A stretch of DNA of 11,544 bases. It comes from Acidobacteriota bacterium (lineage in GTDB: Bacteria > Acidobacteriota > Polarisedimenticolia > Gp22-AA2). The notes under the pieces are model-generated. The model did not search any database and had not been told where the DNA came from. It saw nothing but the letters and a program-made list of their open reading frames with translations. Numbering within the stretch: the first letter of the stretch is position 1; every line of letters begins with the position of its first letter. Where the stretch lies: positions 1 to 11,544 of the forward strand of contig JAPUIN010000255.1 in NCBI GenBank assembly GCA_027297005.1, in the 5' to 3' direction. The position numbers and the translations under genes are program-made. Below, in pieces: positions 6,918 to 11,544 of the stretch.

Positions 6918-8915
6918 GTGAGCGACAGAAGGCGCAATTGTTTCGCCATGCTCGCCCCAATCGCGATGCTGGTCCTGGGCCACGCGACAGTCTCCGCCGC
7001 GCCGCCCCGGACGGCCGATGCGCTTCGGAGAGTTCTGCTGGAGAGGGTCGGAGACCTCGATCTCCTGCGAGTCCCGTCCACCGATGCCGCTCTGCCGCAG
7101 CCGCTGCGACCCGGGGGAACAGTCGATCCGGATTTCGTGATCACCGAAGAGAAACGCTACCTCGGGAAGATGCTTTTCTTCGACCCGGTGCGCACCAACA
7201 ACATCAAGCCGGAGTTCGGTGGCATTCCCGCCATGGCGCAGACCGCATCGTGCGGCTCCTGCCATCTGGCGGCGGCCGCCGGGAAGGCCGGCGTACAGAT
7301 GAATATCTCACTGGGGGGTGAGGGGTTCGGATACCCGGATCCGTCGGACGGCACCCTCATGATCCGGCGACGGGTGAGGTCAGGGCTGATCGATATCCTG
7401 CCGACGCCTATCGATCAGGTAGTCGATGGCGTCGTGATCCGGAGCGGCCGCTTCGACGCGATTGATGCCGTGCCGCGCCTGTCCCCCGCGATGGTCGGGT
7501 TCGCTTTCAACAACCGCCTGCTCCTCGGCGGTGAGGCGGGTGAGCAGGATGGACCAGGGAAGGTGAACATCAATCCCGACGGCCTTCCGGCCGGCGAGAA
7601 TCTGGCGGAGATCGCGGCCGGGGCGCACCGCATGGCAGGTGCGCAGAACGACGCTCTCCAGGCGATTCCTGCCTATGTGAAGCTGTTCCGCGATGCCTAC
7701 CCGCAGGAGGCGGCCCAGGCCGATGCGACCGGGGATCCCGATATGCTGATCAACGATCGCACGGTGTCACGCGCGATCGCGGCATTTCTGCGCACTGTCA
7801 TCACCCGCGACACACCCTGGGATCGGTTCCTTGCGGGGGATGACTCGGCGCTGTCGAAGCGACAGATCGAAGGGGGGTTGCTGTTCGCGCGGACACCCAG
7901 GGATGGTGGCGCCAACTGCATCGCCTGCCACAGCGGGCCGGCCCTCAACAAGTCCCTCGGTGACGAAACCGGAGTGGTGGTTGAAGAGAATTTCCACAAC
8001 GTCGGGATCGGCGATCACCCGCTGCAGGCCCTCGTGCGCTCGACGCTCGGGGATCCGGACCACCGGGATCGCGGGCGTGCGGGTGCAACCGGCCTTGCCG
8101 CGGACGCCTTCAAATTCCGCTCGTTAACGCTCCGGCAGCTCCGCGATGGAGGTCATTTCACTCACGCCGCGATCTTTCGGACGGTGCGCCAGGTCGTGAA
8201 ATATTTCAACGAAGGGATCCCGCTCGACCCCGACGCGGCGGCGGCGGGCACCCTCTCGTCCCTTTTCACCAATCCGCGTGGCGAGGGCTACCCTCCGGGT
8301 CTCGGTCTGCGCGAGCCGCAGATCGCCGCTCTCGTCGATTTCCTCGAGAACGCGCTGTACGACAGCGCGTTCGTCCACGAGACTCCCGGCTCGCCGACGC
8401 GCCCGTTCGATCCGACCGTCGGGAATCTCTCCTACTCGGTGAACCGCCCCGACCTCGCTGCCCTCGGCGCCGTGGATCGTTTCATGCCGAGCGGGTTGCC
8501 GCCGTTCAACAACGATCCCCTCACGCGCCGGGACTTCGGTCTCGAGCTTCTTGACGTCACCGACCGGATCACCGTGCGGCGGAGCACTGACCGCGCCGAT
8601 GCTCCTGGGGAAGCGGGGATTCGTCCACGCCGGACCCGCATGGAGCGGCTGATTCTGACCAACCACACGACTGAGCCGATCGATACCGACCTGATGGTTG
8701 TCATTCGTGGGCTACCCAAGGGTGCCGCATTGAGGAATGCGAGCGGCCTGACGGAGACACTTCCAGAACCGTCCCTCCCCTACCGCCGGCTCTTCCTGCC
8801 GTCCGGCGTTATCGAACCCGGTGGCTCCTTGGAGGTCGACCTCAGGTTCTCGCTGCCGCCCGGCGCACTGCTCGACTACAAGCTCTTCCTTTACACCGGG
8901 CAGATCGCCCCCTAG
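6918..8915 (+). CDS. Secreted di-heme cytochrome c peroxidase/MauG-like protein
   Basis: A 665-residue periplasmic di-heme c protein of the bacterial cytochrome c peroxidase/MauG superfamily, which reduces peroxide or oxidises a partner. A short basic N-terminus and hydrophobic core (9-21) ending near SAA (26-28) form a Sec signal. Heme sites are CGSCH (112-116) and CIACH (334-338), preceded by the family LGKMLFFDP (82-90). The C-terminal heme domain has GGHFTHAAIF (411-420), whose His416 aligns with the conserved APYMHDG region, and QVVKYFNEG (425-433). Oddities: 222 residues between the heme Cys, against about 146 in Pseudomonas CcpA as I recall; Leu203 where FWDGR normally has the inter-heme Trp; and an extra C-terminal beta-rich module (about 540-665) with TNHTTEPI and PGGSLEVDLRF, like Ig-like or adhesin-type surface modules. 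The usual size is 320-450 residues. Starting at GTG 6918 is supported by a good ribosome binding site. It is divergent from the HEAGH gene. Confidence 0.9.
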   Translation: MSDRRRNCFAMLAPIAMLVLGHATVSAAPPRTADALRRVLLERVGDLDLLRVPSTDAALPQPLRPGGTVDPDFVITEEKRYLGKMLFFDPVRTNNIKPEFGGIPAMAQTASCGSCHLAAAAGKAGVQMNISLGGEGFGYPDPSDGTLMIRRRVRSGLIDILPTPIDQVVDGVVIRSGRFDAIDAVPRLSPAMVGFAFNNRLLLGGEAGEQDGPGKVNINPDGLPAGENLAEIAAGAHRMAGAQNDALQAIPAYVKLFRDAYPQEAAQADATGDPDMLINDRTVSRAIAAFLRTVITRDTPWDRFLAGDDSALSKRQIEGGLLFARTPRDGGANCIACHSGPALNKSLGDETGVVVEENFHNVGIGDHPLQALVRSTLGDPDHRDRGRAGATGLAADAFKFRSLTLRQLRDGGHFTHAAIFRTVRQVVKYFNEGIPLDPDAAAAGTLSSLFTNPRGEGYPPGLGLREPQIAALVDFLENALYDSAFVHETPGSPTRPFDPTVGNLSYSVNRPDLAALGAVDRFMPSGLPPFNNDPLTRRDFGLELLDVTDRITVRRSTDRADAPGEAGIRPRRTRMERLILTNHTTEPIDTDLMVVIRGLPKGAALRNASGLTETLPEPSLPYRRLFLPSGVIEPGGSLEVDLRFSLPPGALLDYKLFLYTGQIAP

Positions 8916-8934
8916 GAGTCTGTCCGGGTATTGC

Positions 8935-8957
8935 GTGGGGCCGGTTCTCTCACCCAC
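8935..8957 (+). other. Short inverted repeat after the peroxidase gene
   Basis: GTGGG (8935-8939) and CCCAC (8953-8957) can pair around a 13-base loop 20 bases after the peroxidase stop. There is no T-run afterwards, so it may only be a weak 3'-end structure. Confidence 0.25.
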
Positions 8958-9012
8958 ACGAATAACAGATCCGTACCCGATCCGTTGAACACGGGTCGCG
9001 ACTCAATGCATG

Positions 9013-9043
9013 AAAAAAAGGGTGACGCCCGACCCGCGTAGGG

Positions 9044-9045
<2 letters not shown>
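9013..9045 (-). terminator. Intrinsic terminator of dnaG-rpoD
   Basis: On the minus strand, GACCC TACGC GGGTC (9045-9031) is a 5-bp hairpin whose first arm overlaps the rpoD TGA stop (9046-9044). A second possible pairing, GGGT with ACCC, ends directly at a run of seven Ts (A-run 9013-9019 on the + strand). The T-run and GC stem support Rho-independent termination of the operon; which stem forms is unclear. Confidence 0.6.
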
Positions 9046-10726
<1,681 letters not shown>

Positions 10727-10732
10727 AGTGGG

Positions 10733-10737
10733 CTCCT
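10733..10737 (-). promoter_or_regulatory. Ribosome binding site deciding the TTG start of rpoD
   Basis: AGGAG on the minus strand lies 6 bases before TTG 10726 in the 28-base dnaG-rpoD gap. It is the only well-placed site and supports the unusual start codon. Confidence 0.7.
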
Positions 10738-10749
10738 CATCAAATCACG

Positions 10750-10762
10750 TGGCGTCACGCCA
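10750..10762 (-). repeat. Perfect palindrome over the dnaG stop
   Basis: TGGCGT-C-ACGCCA is an inverted repeat of 6-bp arms around one base. The dnaG TGA stop (10757-10755) sits in its centre. As RNA only a 4-bp stem with a 5-base loop would form. It may be a processing or attenuation element between dnaG and rpoD, or coincidence. Confidence 0.4.
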
Positions 10763-11544
10763 TCACATGGCCGAGTGTTTCAATGCTCCTCTTCAACTGC
10801 ACCTTGCGCCGGAGCAACTGGTCGACTTCCGTCGCATCTTTCTCAGACTCCAGACGCCTCTGGATCTCTCCCATCTGGCGCTGAAGCCGCGACGTGCGCA
10901 ACGCCATCAGGCACGCGCGCCCCTCTTCCGTGGTCGCGGGCGGGTGGGGCGTCGCCGCGATCCGGGTCAGGATATCCCGCGCCTGCTCGCTGATCTCCTC
11001 GCCGAGACCGGGATAGGTGACCTTCATCTCCATCTCCACCATCCGCTGGATGCCGTGAATGATCTCCACCACCCTGCTCCGCTCGATGTCGCCCTCCTCG
11101 ATCTCACCGAGGAGCGACGAGCGCACCGTCTCCGAATCCATCAGTGCCCGGACGAGCCGTGACTCGGCGTCGCTCACCGGCCGCGCCTCGAGCGCCGGGG
11201 CCACAGCCCGGCCGCTGACCTTTTTCCGGCGCTCGTGCACGGCGTCCTTCAGCTCCTGCAGGATCATGTGATCCTCGATACCGAGAACGCTGGCAATCAT
11301 GTCCACGTACGCGGCGCGCCTCACCGGATGATCGATCCGGGCCAGAAAGGGAAGCACGTCGTTCAAGGCTTCGACCTTCCCTTTGGATGTCCCGAGGTCG
11401 GCCCGGGATGCGGTCTCTCGAGTGACGAACTCGATGTACGACCTTGCTTCCCCCAACCGTCCGCGGTACGCCTCGACCCCATTTTCCCGGATGTACAGGT
11501 CCGGGTCCTTTCCCGGGGGCAACGAGACCACCTGCACCTCGAAG
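10755..11544 (-). CDS. dnaG: DNA primase DnaG, C-terminal part (cut by window edge)
   Basis: Primase makes RNA primers for replication and is recruited by the DnaB helicase. Only the C-terminal 262 residues are visible; the reading frame stays open to the window edge, so the zinc-binding domain and most of the catalytic core lie outside. The first residues, VQVVSLPPGKDPDLYIRENG, match the end of the TOPRIM domain, with the conserved DPD metal-site motif at about residues 13-15. Next comes the helical end of the catalytic core (through RRAAYVDMIASVLGIED), then an Arg/Lys-rich linker and the helical DnaB-binding domain beginning near AESRLVRALMDSE and ending in a charged, coiled-coil-like helix (RLQRQMGEIQRRLE). 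GTG 11537 is only an internal codon. Directly upstream of rpoD, as in many bacteria. Confidence 0.93.
   Translation of the reverse strand, partial: FEVQVVSLPPGKDPDLYIRENGVEAYRGRLGEARSYIEFVTRETASRADLGTSKGKVEALNDVLPFLARIDHPVRRAAYVDMIASVLGIEDHMILQELKDAVHERRKKVSGRAVAPALEARPVSDAESRLVRALMDSETVRSSLLGEIEEGDIERSRVVEIIHGIQRMVEMEMKVTYPGLGEEISEQARDILTRIAATPHPPATTEEGRACLMALRTSRLQRQMGEIQRRLESEKDATEVDQLLRRKVQLKRSIETLGHVMA

Noticed and set aside
6756..7265. Upstream part of the minus-strand open frame that contains the HEAGH protein
   Set aside because: It lies opposite the peroxidase start region and its residues look like random GC-rich translation; the recognisable protein begins near 6755 or 6725.
8967..8990. 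Direct repeat GATCCGT (two copies) after the peroxidase gene
   Set aside because: Seven-base copies in a GC-rich gap without further structure are not enough to call a binding site.
10738..10740. ATG close upstream of rpoD as its start
   Set aside because: It is out of frame with rpoD, and the AGGAG site is placed for TTG 10726.

Overview
The window is compact, GC-rich bacterial chromosome of a housekeeping kind: eight protein-coding genes, no RNA genes, no CRISPR array, no insertion sequence, and no gene-free stretch longer than about 200 bases. Sec-type signal peptides, a periplasmic di-heme peroxidase, a UbiE/MenG quinone methyltransferase and a primary sigma factor with a long charged insert suggest a Gram-negative, respiring bacterium. 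The style (DUF1684 protein, adhesin-like tail on a di-heme peroxidase, dnaG directly followed by rpoD) reminds me of Acidobacteriota or a neighbouring deep phylum, but the sequence alone does not prove that.

Left part, + strand (about 35-6078). A DEAD-box RNA helicase comes first, behind a good sigma-70 promoter. After a 98-base gap holding a perfect TATAAT and a strong GC hairpin comes a tightly packed run of four genes: ubiE/menG, a fold-type I PLP aminotransferase (start overlaps the ubiE stop in TTGA), an M20 metallopeptidase of the carnosinase/dipeptidase type (37 bases further), and a secreted DUF1684 protein (19 bases further). This looks like one transcription unit. The peptidase and aminotransferase could act one after the other on peptides and the amino acids they release; the link to the quinone enzyme is only positional.

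Middle part (6079-8915). A small four-helix membrane protein with an HEAGH zinc-protease motif lies on the minus strand, convergent with the DUF1684 gene. Divergent from it, behind a second good sigma-70 promoter, is a secreted di-heme cytochrome c peroxidase/MauG-like protein. It has two CxxCH sites, an enlarged loop between the hemes, Leu in place of the usual inter-heme Trp, and an extra C-terminal beta-rich module.

Right part, minus strand (9013-11544). The end of the macromolecular-synthesis operon: the C-terminal third or so of DNA primase (dnaG, cut by the window edge), then rpoD with a TTG start and a clear ribosome binding site, then a terminator that begins in the rpoD stop codon.

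I found no clear-cut new system. The best leads are the unusual di-heme peroxidase, the undescribed HEAGH membrane protein divergent from it, and small regulatory structures around the helicase, ubiE and dnaG-rpoD.
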